A stretch of 12,361 nucleotides of DNA. Origin: Crocinitomicaceae bacterium (GTDB lineage Bacteria > Bacteroidota > Bacteroidia > Flavobacteriales_D > Crocinitomicaceae). Under the pieces are notes generated by a model. That model made no database searches, was not told the origin of the DNA, and saw only the letters and a program-made list of their open reading frames with translations. Of the stretch, positions 1 through 6,604 are shown in pieces (the stretch's first letter is position 1; each line of letters starts with the position of its first letter). The DNA lies in NCBI GenBank assembly GCA_015662935.1, contig DQTF01000147.1:1-12361 (forward strand), given 5' to 3'. The position numbers and the translations under genes were made by a program.

Positions 1-844
1 CAATTTCATTTTTTTGTCTTGCTTCAGAATCAGCATATAAATTTTTGAGTTCAATCGTTTTTGCTTGCACAAAATTTAGGAGATTGATAGAACCTGGTCT
101 AGTTGAAGAAACTTTCACTAATTTGTTTAAAGCCGTGTAAATACCTTTTTTAGCGGCTTCCTTATTATCGTAAAGAACATCAATACCTTTTCTATGGTAT
201 TCATAATTACAATCTCTCAACGGGGTAAACAGTTCGTGTAAAATATTATCCACTAACCAATATCTGTTTCTTTTACCTCTTTCATTAGATTTCCAACCTG
301 GAGCTCCAGAAGATTGCGCATTAGAAACAATTTCTCGTGCTATATTAAAGTATTCTGTTCCTCCTTTTAGGGAAAATGAATCATAGTCCATTCCAAGAAT
401 AAAGTAAGCATAGAATGCAAGCATCGAAGTTAAGTTGTCCTTATATTGATTGGGGACATAAATTAAAATTGCATTTCTAGAGAATGAAAAGGCTGCGTCA
501 TCGTCTTGGAAATTAAAGATGGTTGTGTTATAACTGGAATTCAAAGAGGGTCGTGAAGACTGGACTTGAATGGAACCGCTAAACGATCCGGAAGAAGGGA
601 TTTTATCAATTTGAAATTGTATCGCACAATTGACTCTTTCTTCCACCTCGTACTTATCTTTTGTCCATTTGGTATTGTTCATCAACTCATAGATGGTATT
701 CTCCAATTGTTCTAAAACCTCTCTTTCAACACTTGTTAATTCAAGTCTCGCGTCTGTAATTACAGTCACTTGACAATTTAATTCTTGTGCATTTAAAGAA
801 GCCCAAGAGAAAAAAACGTAAAAAATAACTACTATAAATCTCAT
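1..844 (-). CDS. porD: Type IX secretion protein PorD (DUF4835 family), C-terminus cut by window edge
   Basis: I translated this by hand; 281 residues are visible and the 3' end runs off the left edge. Residues 1-19 form a signal peptide (hydrophobic run, then SLNA before Gln20), so the protein is exported. The mature part has the DUF4835 pattern: an early Cys24, NNTKWT at 56-61, the ERVNC segment near 69-73, IQVQSSRP at 92-99, and later the TRPGS segment. Family members are, from memory, about 290-300 residues, so only a short tail is missing. PorD is linked to the Bacteroidota type IX secretion and gliding machinery, but its exact role is unclear to me. The ATG overlaps the coaBC stop as ATGA (841-844), which suggests translational coupling. 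A plain DUF4835 label would be the cautious alternative. Confidence 0.85.
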   Translation of the reverse strand, partial: MRFIVVIFYVFFSWASLNAQELNCQVTVITDARLELTSVEREVLEQLENTIYELMNNTKWTKDKYEVEERVNCAIQFQIDKIPSSGSFSGSIQVQSSRPSLNSSYNTTIFNFQDDDAAFSFSRNAILIYVPNQYKDNLTSMLAFYAYFILGMDYDSFSLKGGTEYFNIAREIVSNAQSSGAPGWKSNERGKRNRYWLVDNILHELFTPLRDCNYEYHRKGIDVLYDNKEAAKKGIYTALNKLVKVSSTRPGSINLLNFVQAKTIELKNLYADSEARQKNEI

Positions 845-2040
845 CCAATATATGTTTTCAAATAATTTAAAATATCTTTTGCAACTGCTTCTTTAGACTT
901 TAACTCAAAAGATTCCAAATTATTGCGATTATCTAAAATACTAATTTTATTTGTGTCCACACCAAAACCTGCACCAATATCTTTCAAAGAATTCATAACA
1001 ATCATGTTCAGATTCTTCGCTTCTAATTTTTTAGTCCCGTTTTTGATTAAATCTTGCGTCTCAAGAGCAAAACCAATCAAATATTGCTGGTCAGTTTTAA
1101 CACTTCCTGCCCATTTAAGGATGTCTGGATTCTTGACGAGTTCAATGATCATGTCGTCAGCTTTTTTCTTAATCTTCTCTGTTTCTTTATTCTTTGGTCG
1201 ATAATCTGCAACTGCAGCAGCAAACACTCCATAATCACAATCAGTCCATCTTTGTTGAACCTCATGCAACATTTCATCAGCTGATTTTATTTGGATGAAT
1301 TCTAAATCCTCATTCTCCAAACTTAAATGTGTTGGACCAGTAACCAGCATAACTTTTGCTCCTCTTGCGAGAAACTCCTCTGCTATTCTGAAGCCCATTT
1401 TACCACTTGAGTGATTTCCGATAAATCGAACAGGATCAAGTGCTTCGTAAGTTGGTCCGGCAGTAATTATTACTTTCTTACCTAAAAAATCATTTTTGGA
1501 AGCACCCACAATATTCTCAATGTATTCAAAAACTGTGTCAGGCTCAGCCATTCTTCCTTCTCCAGATAAACCGCTCGCTAACTCACCTGATTCTACTGGA
1601 ATGATTTGAACACCATCTTTTGTAAGTAGCTCTAAATTTCTTTGTGTAGTTGGATGGGCGTACATATCTAAATCCATTGCTGGAGCCACGATGGTCTTCG
1701 TCTTCATGGATAAATAAGTTGCCAATAAAAGATTATCGCAAGATCCGTTTGCCATCTTACTCAATGTATTTGCTGTCAATGGTGCAACAACAAATAAGTC
1801 TGCCCACAAGCCATATTCGACATGATTATTCCAAGTTCCGTTTTGTTTGTTCCAAAACTCAATTCCAACAGGATTATTAGAAAGAGTAGAAACTACAAGT
1901 GGACTGATAAAGTCAACCGCAGAAGGAGTCATAATGCATTTCACATCTGCTCCATTTTTTTTCAATAAACGTATAAGAAATGTAATTTTATAGGCTGCAA
2001 TTCCTCCAGTTATTCCAAGAAGAATGCGTTTACCTCGCAT
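841..2040 (-). CDS. coaBC: Bifunctional phosphopantothenoylcysteine decarboxylase / phosphopantothenate-cysteine ligase
   Basis: This cytoplasmic enzyme catalyses two consecutive CoA steps: ligation of cysteine to 4'-phosphopantothenate, then FMN-dependent decarboxylation to 4'-phosphopantetheine. The 399-residue length is normal. The N-terminal flavoprotein (CoaC) half begins with GITGGIAAYK (9-18) and has the catalytic His73 in NNHVEYG. The C-terminal ligase (CoaB) half starts near 187 with ITAGPTYEALDPVRF, GNHSSGKMG at 208-216, AAVADYRPK at 275-283, EKIKKK at 288-293 and VKNPDI at 302-307, all intact. The decarboxylase half is odd: the PAMN motif reads PAMD (Asp123), and the active-site flap has ASG (Ser156) where E. 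coli Dfp has ACG (Cys158). The gene starts 33 nt after rpoZ and overlaps porD by 4 nt. I see no strong ribosome binding site. Confidence 0.97.
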   Translation of the reverse strand: MRGKRILLGITGGIAAYKITFLIRLLKKNGADVKCIMTPSAVDFISPLVVSTLSNNPVGIEFWNKQNGTWNNHVEYGLWADLFVVAPLTANTLSKMANGSCDNLLLATYLSMKTKTIVAPAMDLDMYAHPTTQRNLELLTKDGVQIIPVESGELASGLSGEGRMAEPDTVFEYIENIVGASKNDFLGKKVIITAGPTYEALDPVRFIGNHSSGKMGFRIAEEFLARGAKVMLVTGPTHLSLENEDLEFIQIKSADEMLHEVQQRWTDCDYGVFAAAVADYRPKNKETEKIKKKADDMIIELVKNPDILKWAGSVKTDQQYLIGFALETQDLIKNGTKKLEAKNLNMIVMNSLKDIGAGFGVDTNKISILDNRNNLESFELKSKEAVAKDILNYLKTYIG

Positions 2041-2073
2041 AAATTGATTTCGTTAAATTAGTTGTAATAGAAT

Positions 2074-2403
2074 CTATTTTTCAGAAGAATCTTCCGGCAT
2101 TCTAGCATAGATGTTATCTTTCAATAATTCTTGCATTGCAATAGCAACTGGCTTTGGAAGTCTTTCATAGAAACGAGAAATTTCAATTTGTTCTCTGTTC
2201 TCAAAAATCTCTTCTAAGTTATCTGTTGTAGAAGCAAATTCAGCCAATTTAGAAGTCAACTCTTCTTTCAATTCAACACTTAATTGATTTGATCGTTTAG
2301 ACATCATTACAATTGACTCATAAATATTGCCTGTGTTTACTTCCATCTCGTCAGTATTACGAGTGATTGTTGTTTTTTCTGCTGTGCTATTCTTAAAATC
2401 CAT
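2074..2403 (-). CDS. rpoZ: DNA-directed RNA polymerase omega subunit, Bacteroidota type
   Basis: This small protein (109 residues) matches the Bacteroidota form of omega, which helps assemble and stabilise RNA polymerase by clamping the beta' subunit. Recognisable blocks are GNIYESIVMMSKRSNQ (25-40), the helix LKEELTSKLAEFAS, and NLEEIFENREQIEISRFYE (62-80) followed by LPKP. The N-terminal 20 residues are polar and low in complexity, as is usual for this version. It lies 2 nt after the bamD stop, which implies coupled translation, and 33 nt before coaBC. The order bamD, rpoZ, coaBC, DUF4835 is one I recall from other Bacteroidota, which supports each of these assignments. Nothing is broken or unusual. 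Confidence 0.93.
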   Translation of the reverse strand: MDFKNSTAEKTTITRNTDEMEVNTGNIYESIVMMSKRSNQLSVELKEELTSKLAEFASTTDNLEEIFENREQIEISRFYERLPKPVAIAMQELLKDNIYARMPEDSSEK

Positions 2404-2405
2404 GT

Positions 2406-3218
2406 CTATAAATTACTTTCTTCAATAAAAACTTCTTTATCTTTCAAAATCTGATCATTGTACCTTATTACTAGATTCAGGTATTTAGAATCAGGAAATT
2501 CAACTACAAAAGTACGATATCTTTCAATAGTATTGTCTATTCTTTCCATTTTTTTGCTCTTAACACTATTTTTTGCTAAGAAGTAGGAATTTTTAACCAT
2601 TAAGTAGTTGACTTCCTCCTTGAATTTTGTTCTTGGGAAATCTTCGTTAAAAGTCACTGCTGCACTTACAGCTGCTCTATAATATTCTGTTTTATCATAT
2701 AACTTAACAGCATCGTATGCTTTTTGCTCTAACTTAAACCTCAACCTATCGATGATGTGATTACTAGAATCTACTAGGTTAGAATTAGGAAACCTATCAA
2801 TGAACGTTTGTAAATCTGAGATTGCTAATTCAGTTGCATTTTGATCCAACGAAGAAGTTGGCGATTCTGCTACTCCACAAAGAGCTGCTAAAAAGAGTGC
2901 CTCTTCCGCTTTAGGACTTGCCGAAAAACGTTTGGAGAACATGTTCAAATAATAGCCTGCCATATATGGATCATTTCCAACATAGTAAGCTTTACCTATT
3001 CTAAAATAAGAAACTTCTCCCTCTGGAGTTTTTGGTAAGCGTTGATAAACTTGCTCATATAAGGCAATCGATTTAACTTCGTGTCCACCGTCGTATAACT
3101 CATTCGCCATATCGAACTTAGCAGCGTAATCATCTGACTTTAGTATTTTATTATAGCTCGAACAACTTGTCAAAACAAGTACCGCAAAAAGAATAATAAG
3201 AATTGAATATTTTTTCAT
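2406..3218 (-). CDS. bamD: Outer membrane protein assembly factor BamD (lipoprotein)
   Basis: BamD is the essential lipoprotein of the BAM complex, which folds and inserts beta-barrel proteins into the outer membrane. The 270-residue product has a type II signal peptide with lipobox LTSC, giving lipidated Cys19. The rest is a chain of tetratricopeptide-like helical pairs: DMANELYDGG (36-45), GKAYYVGNDPYMAGYYLNMF (75-94), SPKAEEALFLAALC (101-114), a SLDQNATELAISDL segment, and RYRTFVVEFPDSKYL near the C-terminus. I chose the ATG at 3218. An in-frame TTG nine bases upstream is possible, but it would add MLS before the signal peptide and lies inside a TACTTTTG promoter-like box. The gene follows an M23 hydrolase by 37 nt and precedes rpoZ by 2 nt. 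Confidence 0.92.
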   Translation of the reverse strand: MKKYSILIILFAVLVLTSCSSYNKILKSDDYAAKFDMANELYDGGHEVKSIALYEQVYQRLPKTPEGEVSYFRIGKAYYVGNDPYMAGYYLNMFSKRFSASPKAEEALFLAALCGVAESPTSSLDQNATELAISDLQTFIDRFPNSNLVDSSNHIIDRLRFKLEQKAYDAVKLYDKTEYYRAAVSAAVTFNEDFPRTKFKEEVNYLMVKNSYFLAKNSVKSKKMERIDNTIERYRTFVVEFPDSKYLNLVIRYNDQILKDKEVFIEESNL

Positions 3219-3224
3219 TGAAAG

Positions 3225-3232
3225 CAAAAGTA
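3225..3232 (-). promoter_or_regulatory. Candidate Bacteroidota -7 promoter box upstream of bamD
   Basis: On the minus strand this reads TACTTTTG, an exact match to the TAnnTTTG -7 consensus of the Bacteroidota primary sigma factor. Only six bases (CTTTCA) separate it from the bamD ATG, so a transcript starting here would have almost no leader. I see no clear TTG at the expected -33 position, and a short motif like this can occur by chance in AT-rich DNA. It could allow bamD-rpoZ-coaBC-porD to be transcribed apart from the upstream hydrolase. Confidence 0.35.
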
Positions 3233-3255
3233 ATAGAAATAACTATTAATGACTG

Positions 3256-4173
3256 TTAACGAACCCTAATATTACGCCCAATTTTCAAAATTGTTGTTGG
3301 ACGGATTCCATTTAATCGACATAAGCGTGAAACTGATGTCCTATTTCTTCTTGCAATAGAGCTTAACGTATCACCTGATCTTACTCTGTGATACTTCTTA
3401 CTACCCGAAGAGGTTGAGGCAGTACTTGAAGAACTCGAACCTGCTCTAAAAATCCCTCTGTGCACTAATAAATTCTCGTCTTTGACTTTTTTCGTTTTAA
3501 AATCAATAATTTTCTCTGGATTCATTGGTATATCATAGAATCTGACCTCAAAGTGTAAATGAGAACCAGAAGAATGTCCCGTATTCCCTCCTAACCCCAA
3601 AGGTTCTCCAGCTTTAACTTCCTGATTCGGCACAACTAAATGCTTGTCAAGGTGCGCGTAGAATGTTTCGAGCCCATTATGATGTCGCACAACCACCAAG
3701 TTACCAAAACCACTTTTATTATATTTTGCGTATCTCACTTTCCCTGACCATGCCGATCTTACTGTGTCTCCTGTTACCAAATCAATATCAGTTCCGTTGT
3801 GATTTCGTCCTCTTCTCCATCCAAATCTAGAAGTCACTACTCCATCAAAAGGCATTACGAACTCATCACTGGAGCTATCTTGAACACATAACCAAATTGT
3901 ATCTTTCAACTTATTGACATCATTTTTTAATTGCGAAGTGTAACAAACCTCTGTGTCCCAAGATTGAATATAGTTCAATGAAGAATTTTCAGATATTTCA
4001 GAATGAAGCTCTTCATTTAATATCCCATTAAAATTTAAATCCTCTTCAAAAATCCAAGTTCGGTTAGAGTAAATAAGCATTCTGCCATTTGGAGTCTCTA
4101 GTGTTTCAATAAGTTTTTGACCAATTGAAGAGCTCGCACTTAGAGTAAGAATTAGAAGGAGGAGAAAGCGCAT
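3256..4173 (-). CDS. Secreted M23 family metallopeptidase with C-terminal LysM domain
   Basis: This is a probable peptidoglycan endopeptidase of the MepM/LytM type that cleaves peptide cross-links in the periplasm. The 305-residue product starts with a signal peptide (1-19, cleaved near SSIGQ). Residues 20-105 form an uncharacterised N-terminal region, including NGRMLIYSNRTW (29-40), which resembles a small beta-sheet repeat seen in other Bacteroidota envelope proteins. The M23 domain spans about 107-225 with zinc ligands His125 and Asp129 (HNGTD) and His207 in HLHFE (His205 is the catalytic partner), so it should be active. A Ser/Thr-rich linker (about 245-258) leads to a LysM peptidoglycan-binding domain at 261-305 (RVRSGDTLSSIA). 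It opens the second transcription block, 37 nt before bamD. The exact bond cleaved cannot be read from sequence. Confidence 0.93.
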   Translation of the reverse strand: MRFLLLLILTLSASSSIGQKLIETLETPNGRMLIYSNRTWIFEEDLNFNGILNEELHSEISENSSLNYIQSWDTEVCYTSQLKNDVNKLKDTIWLCVQDSSSDEFVMPFDGVVTSRFGWRRGRNHNGTDIDLVTGDTVRSAWSGKVRYAKYNKSGFGNLVVVRHHNGLETFYAHLDKHLVVPNQEVKAGEPLGLGGNTGHSSGSHLHFEVRFYDIPMNPEKIIDFKTKKVKDENLLVHRGIFRAGSSSSSTASTSSGSKKYHRVRSGDTLSSIARRNRTSVSRLCRLNGIRPTTILKIGRNIRVR

Positions 4174-4199
4174 ATTTATGTTCTAGTTTAATCTGTTTG

Positions 4200-4207
4200 C
4201 AAAGTTA
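4200..4207 (-). promoter_or_regulatory. Candidate -7 promoter box for the M23-bamD-rpoZ-coaBC-porD block
   Basis: The minus strand reads TAACTTTG here, a full match to the TAnnTTTG box of Bacteroidota promoters. It sits 26 nt before the ATG of the M23 peptidase gene, in the only gap over 40 nt inside the minus-strand gene run. That spacing would leave a leader of roughly 20 nt. A TTG-type -33 element is not evident at the usual distance, so the call rests on one box plus position. Confidence 0.45.
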
Positions 4208-4217
4208 ATAAATCAGT

Positions 4218-4235
4218 TGTTATATTTTTATAACA
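4218..4235 (-). repeat. AT-rich inverted repeat at the end of the FKBP gene
   Basis: A 7-bp perfect inverted repeat (TGTTATA and its complement) flanks a 4-base loop and spans the stop codon of the two-domain FKBP gene at the boundary between the two transcription blocks. It holds only one G:C pair per stem apart from A:T pairs and has no T-run after it in the minus direction, so it is a poor intrinsic terminator. It may be chance in AT-rich DNA or a weak 3'-end structure. Confidence 0.25.
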
Positions 4236-5068
4236 TCCATTACAAGGAGGTTATAAAATAAGTCTTCATTTGGCCTAACAACATCTAAATAGCCTTTACC
4301 ACCATAGGCTTCAGCAGATGGAACAAGAACAAACATCCTGTCTGATTTTTTAGCATTAATTAACGCTTTCTTCAACCCTGGAACTGTCCCGCTATCATTT
4401 AACCGTAATTTAAAAGGCTCACCCGATCGATATGTATTTACATATAAAGAATTGGTAGGAGTAGAAACCATTGTGTGAAACAAAATTTCTTCATTCTCAT
4501 TAAATGCTAATTCATTCTTAGAATTCTCTTCAAAAACCCACACTTTATTCCCATCAACCTCTCTAGTTGGTTTTGTTTTTTCAATGATTCTAATTTTGAG
4601 AATATTATCTGAATTTGGAGGGATTAAACCTTTGATTCCCTTCTCTCCTCGCGCCAAGTCGCTAGGAATATAAATTTCAGCGTAATCTCCAACCTTTAAC
4701 TTTTGAAGCGCAATGTCCCAACCTTTGGTTTGCATTTGAAAACCAACCATAAAAGGAATGCTTGACTTGTTTAATAAATGATTACCATCCACTACTTTGT
4801 TATCTTTCAGAAAGACTTTGTAGTCAATTTTGATCATGTCTCCTTTTGCAATAACCTCTCCTTTTCCATGTTTTATCCATTTGATAATGATTCCATTATC
4901 TAACTCTTCTTTATCTATTGCTATTACAGGATGGTCCAAAATATTGACTTGAACAGAATCAATTTTCTGCGATTCTTTCTCTGTTTTATCTTCAGAATTA
5001 CTCTTTACTACAGTTGTATCGCAACTGATAAAAAATGCCATGATGGCTAATAATATAATATCTCTCAT
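4220..5068 (-). CDS. Lipoprotein with two FKBP-type peptidyl-prolyl isomerase domains
   Basis: The 282-residue product has a lipobox ending in Cys16 (AFFISC), then a charged linker, then two FKBP-like domains at about 60-165 and 175-282. FKBPs catalyse cis-trans proline isomerisation or act as folding chaperones; here the place would be the periplasmic face of a membrane. Domain 1 keeps Trp117 of the floor of the site (KGWDIAL) and the IPS.L..G and GLIPPNS loops, but has Arg140 where the usual Tyr of AYG should be. Domain 2 keeps AYGG (Tyr255) but has Leu232 in place of the Trp and lacks the DG..FD segment. Neither domain therefore has a full canonical site. I chose the ATG at 5068, which gives a proper signal peptide; the longer reading frame from 5104 overlaps the preceding gene. 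It starts 7 nt after the GldI-like gene. Confidence 0.82.
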   Translation of the reverse strand: MRDIILLAIMAFFISCDTTVVKSNSEDKTEKESQKIDSVQVNILDHPVIAIDKEELDNGIIIKWIKHGKGEVIAKGDMIKIDYKVFLKDNKVVDGNHLLNKSSIPFMVGFQMQTKGWDIALQKLKVGDYAEIYIPSDLARGEKGIKGLIPPNSDNILKIRIIEKTKPTREVDGNKVWVFEENSKNELAFNENEEILFHTMVSTPTNSLYVNTYRSGEPFKLRLNDSGTVPGLKKALINAKKSDRMFVLVPSAEAYGGKGYLDVVRPNEDLFYNLLVMDVIKI

Positions 5069-5075
5069 TCTTAAT

Positions 5076-5597
5076 TTATTTAATGACCAATAAGTGAATA
5101 TCAACTACCAAAGTTGTCAAAGGAGGAATGTTCTGACTATCTCCCATCAGTCCATGTCCTAGATGACTTGGGATGATTAGCTTTGCTCGATCATTGATTT
5201 TTATCAACTTTATTGCTTCTTGCACTCCAGACTCTATGTCGCTTCTGTCAACATTTAAGTCAACGTATTCATCGTCCTCAGTTTTGTCGCAAACGGTACC
5301 ATCCAGTAAGGCAATTTCATATTCAATTTCTACTACATTTCCAGGTCTTGGAGAATAAACAGTATCCACATCTCCTTTTTCGTAGATGAAAATTTGCAGA
5401 CCAGAACCTGTTTCTGTCATTTCCCAATCCTTGTGTGCTTCCAAGAAAATTTTAATCGCAATCTCTTCTTGAATGGCAATTTCCTTGTTCAAATCAGTTG
5501 AATTTTGTTTCGTCCAATTCACTTCTGGATTTACTTTTACAACTTCTTCTGAACAAGCAGAAAATAAAATCAATATGGTAATTACGAATATTCTCAT
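5076..5597 (-). CDS. gldI: FKBP-type peptidyl-prolyl isomerase lipoprotein, GldI-like
   Basis: This 173-residue lipoprotein (lipobox FSAC, lipid on Cys15, followed by Ser-Glu-Glu) has one FKBP-like domain at about 85-172 after a helical, charged N-terminal stretch. The arrangement and blocks such as EYEIALLDGT (93-101), QEAIKLIKI (126-134), IIPSHLGHGLMGD (141-153) and NIPPLTTLVVDI (156-167) resemble GldI, a lipoprotein needed for gliding and chitin use in Flavobacterium johnsoniae. I infer a role in folding envelope or type IX secretion components. Usual active-site residues are changed: Cys103 for the Phe of FDS, Val125 for the Trp, His148 for the Tyr of AYG. Its ATG overlaps the stop of the DHH phosphoesterase gene by 4 nt, and that neighbour is also one I associate with gldI. 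The symbol is a family-level guess; a generic FKBP lipoprotein is the fallback. Confidence 0.68.
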   Translation of the reverse strand: MRIFVITILILFSACSEEVVKVNPEVNWTKQNSTDLNKEIAIQEEIAIKIFLEAHKDWEMTETGSGLQIFIYEKGDVDTVYSPRPGNVVEIEYEIALLDGTVCDKTEDDEYVDLNVDRSDIESGVQEAIKLIKINDRAKLIIPSHLGHGLMGDSQNIPPLTTLVVDIHLLVIK

Positions 5598-6592
5598 TTA
5601 AAATAATTGGGTGCTACTTCTTTAAATTTCTTGATTGTCTCATCTAAATTCACAAAGGATGCTCCACCTGATGCATTTTTATGCCCACCACCGTTAAAGT
5701 GATCTCCAGCAAGTACATTAACTGCAATATCACCTTTCGATCGAAAAGATATTTTAACCATGTCTCCACTTTCTCTAAAAAAGACCGCTGCATCAACACC
5801 TTCCATTGAAAGAGCAACGTTTACTAATCCTTCTGTATCTCCTTTGATATGATTGAAACGCTCCAGCTCTTCTTCGGTTACAGAAACTATTGCCACATGC
5901 AATTCTTCAATTACTTCTAATCGCTCAGCTAGAATATGCGCGCGTAGCTTTATCTTGTCTATTCTATTGTTATCAAATGTTGCTTCGTGCACTTCTGCTT
6001 GTTTCACGCCATGCTTTAGTAACGATGCTAAGACTTCGTGCGTTCGAGCTGTTACAGAACTGTATCTAAACGAACCTGTATCTGTCATGATACCAAGATA
6101 CAAAGGAGAACCCATTCTTTTATCTAGTAATTCAATGCTTCCAGAAGCTTCAATTAATTCATAAACCAACTGTGAAGTTGAACAAACATCAGGTTGTGAC
6201 ACTGCGATATCCACAAAATTATCTGGATCTAAATGATGGTCAATCATTACCTTCATTCCTTTTGCCTGCTCTAGAAAAGGTCCCATCTCTTTACCTAAAC
6301 GATTAGCTCCATTATAATCTAAGCAGAATATTAAGTCAGCATCTTTCAAGGCCTCTTTCACTTCTTGTTCATCCTCCTCGAAGGTTGCAATTCTCACATC
6401 ATCTTTTGCCCATTCAATAAAATCAGGGCATTTATCCGGATGGCAAATTTTAGCATCCTTGCCTAATGCTTTAACGAAATGATACATCCCCATTGAACTA
6501 CCAATTGAGTCTCCATCAGGAGAACGGTGACTTGTAATCACTATATTATTGGCTGTTTGAATTGCAGCTACTATTTGCTTTGCGTTTATCAT
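5594..6592 (-). CDS. nrnA: DHH/DHHA1 phosphoesterase, NrnA-type oligoribonuclease / pAp phosphatase
   Basis: Members of this cytoplasmic family degrade very short RNAs (2-5 nt) and often also dephosphorylate 3'-phosphoadenosine 5'-phosphate, using two manganese ions. The 332-residue protein carries all DHH motifs: His22, Asp26 and Asp28 in SHRSPDGDSIGS; Asp92 in CLDYN; Asp118-His119-His120 in MIDHHLDPDNF; and Asp171 in MTDTGSFRYS. The C-terminal DHHA1 substrate-binding domain ends with the GGGHKNASGG loop near 308-317. Length and motif spacing fit NrnA rather than RecJ, which is much larger. It lies 12 nt after dapA and overlaps the GldI-like gene as ATGA. Which of the two activities dominates in this organism cannot be read from sequence, so the symbol is by family resemblance. 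Confidence 0.88.
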   Translation of the reverse strand: MINAKQIVAAIQTANNIVITSHRSPDGDSIGSSMGMYHFVKALGKDAKICHPDKCPDFIEWAKDDVRIATFEEDEQEVKEALKDADLIFCLDYNGANRLGKEMGPFLEQAKGMKVMIDHHLDPDNFVDIAVSQPDVCSTSQLVYELIEASGSIELLDKRMGSPLYLGIMTDTGSFRYSSVTARTHEVLASLLKHGVKQAEVHEATFDNNRIDKIKLRAHILAERLEVIEELHVAIVSVTEEELERFNHIKGDTEGLVNVALSMEGVDAAVFFRESGDMVKISFRSKGDIAVNVLAGDHFNGGGHKNASGGASFVNLDETIKKFKEVAPNYFK

Positions 6593-6604
6593 TAATTTTT
6601 CTCG

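Noticed and set aside
3216..3227. TTG start for bamD at 3227
   Set aside because: It adds only three residues, offers no better ribosome site and overlaps a promoter-like box; the ATG at 3218 gives a standard lipoprotein signal.
4218..4235. Intrinsic terminator after the FKBP gene
   Set aside because: The stem is nearly all A:T and lacks a following T-run on the minus strand, so I list it only as a weak inverted repeat.
5066..5104. Longer start of the two-domain FKBP at 5104
   Set aside because: It would overlap the GldI-like gene by 29 bases and put 12 polar or aromatic residues before a clean lipoprotein signal peptide; the ATG at 5068 is better.
5594..6592. RecJ single-strand exonuclease for the DHH protein
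   Set aside because: At 332 residues with only DHH and DHHA1 domains it is far shorter than RecJ and lacks its extra C-terminal parts; NrnA type fits.
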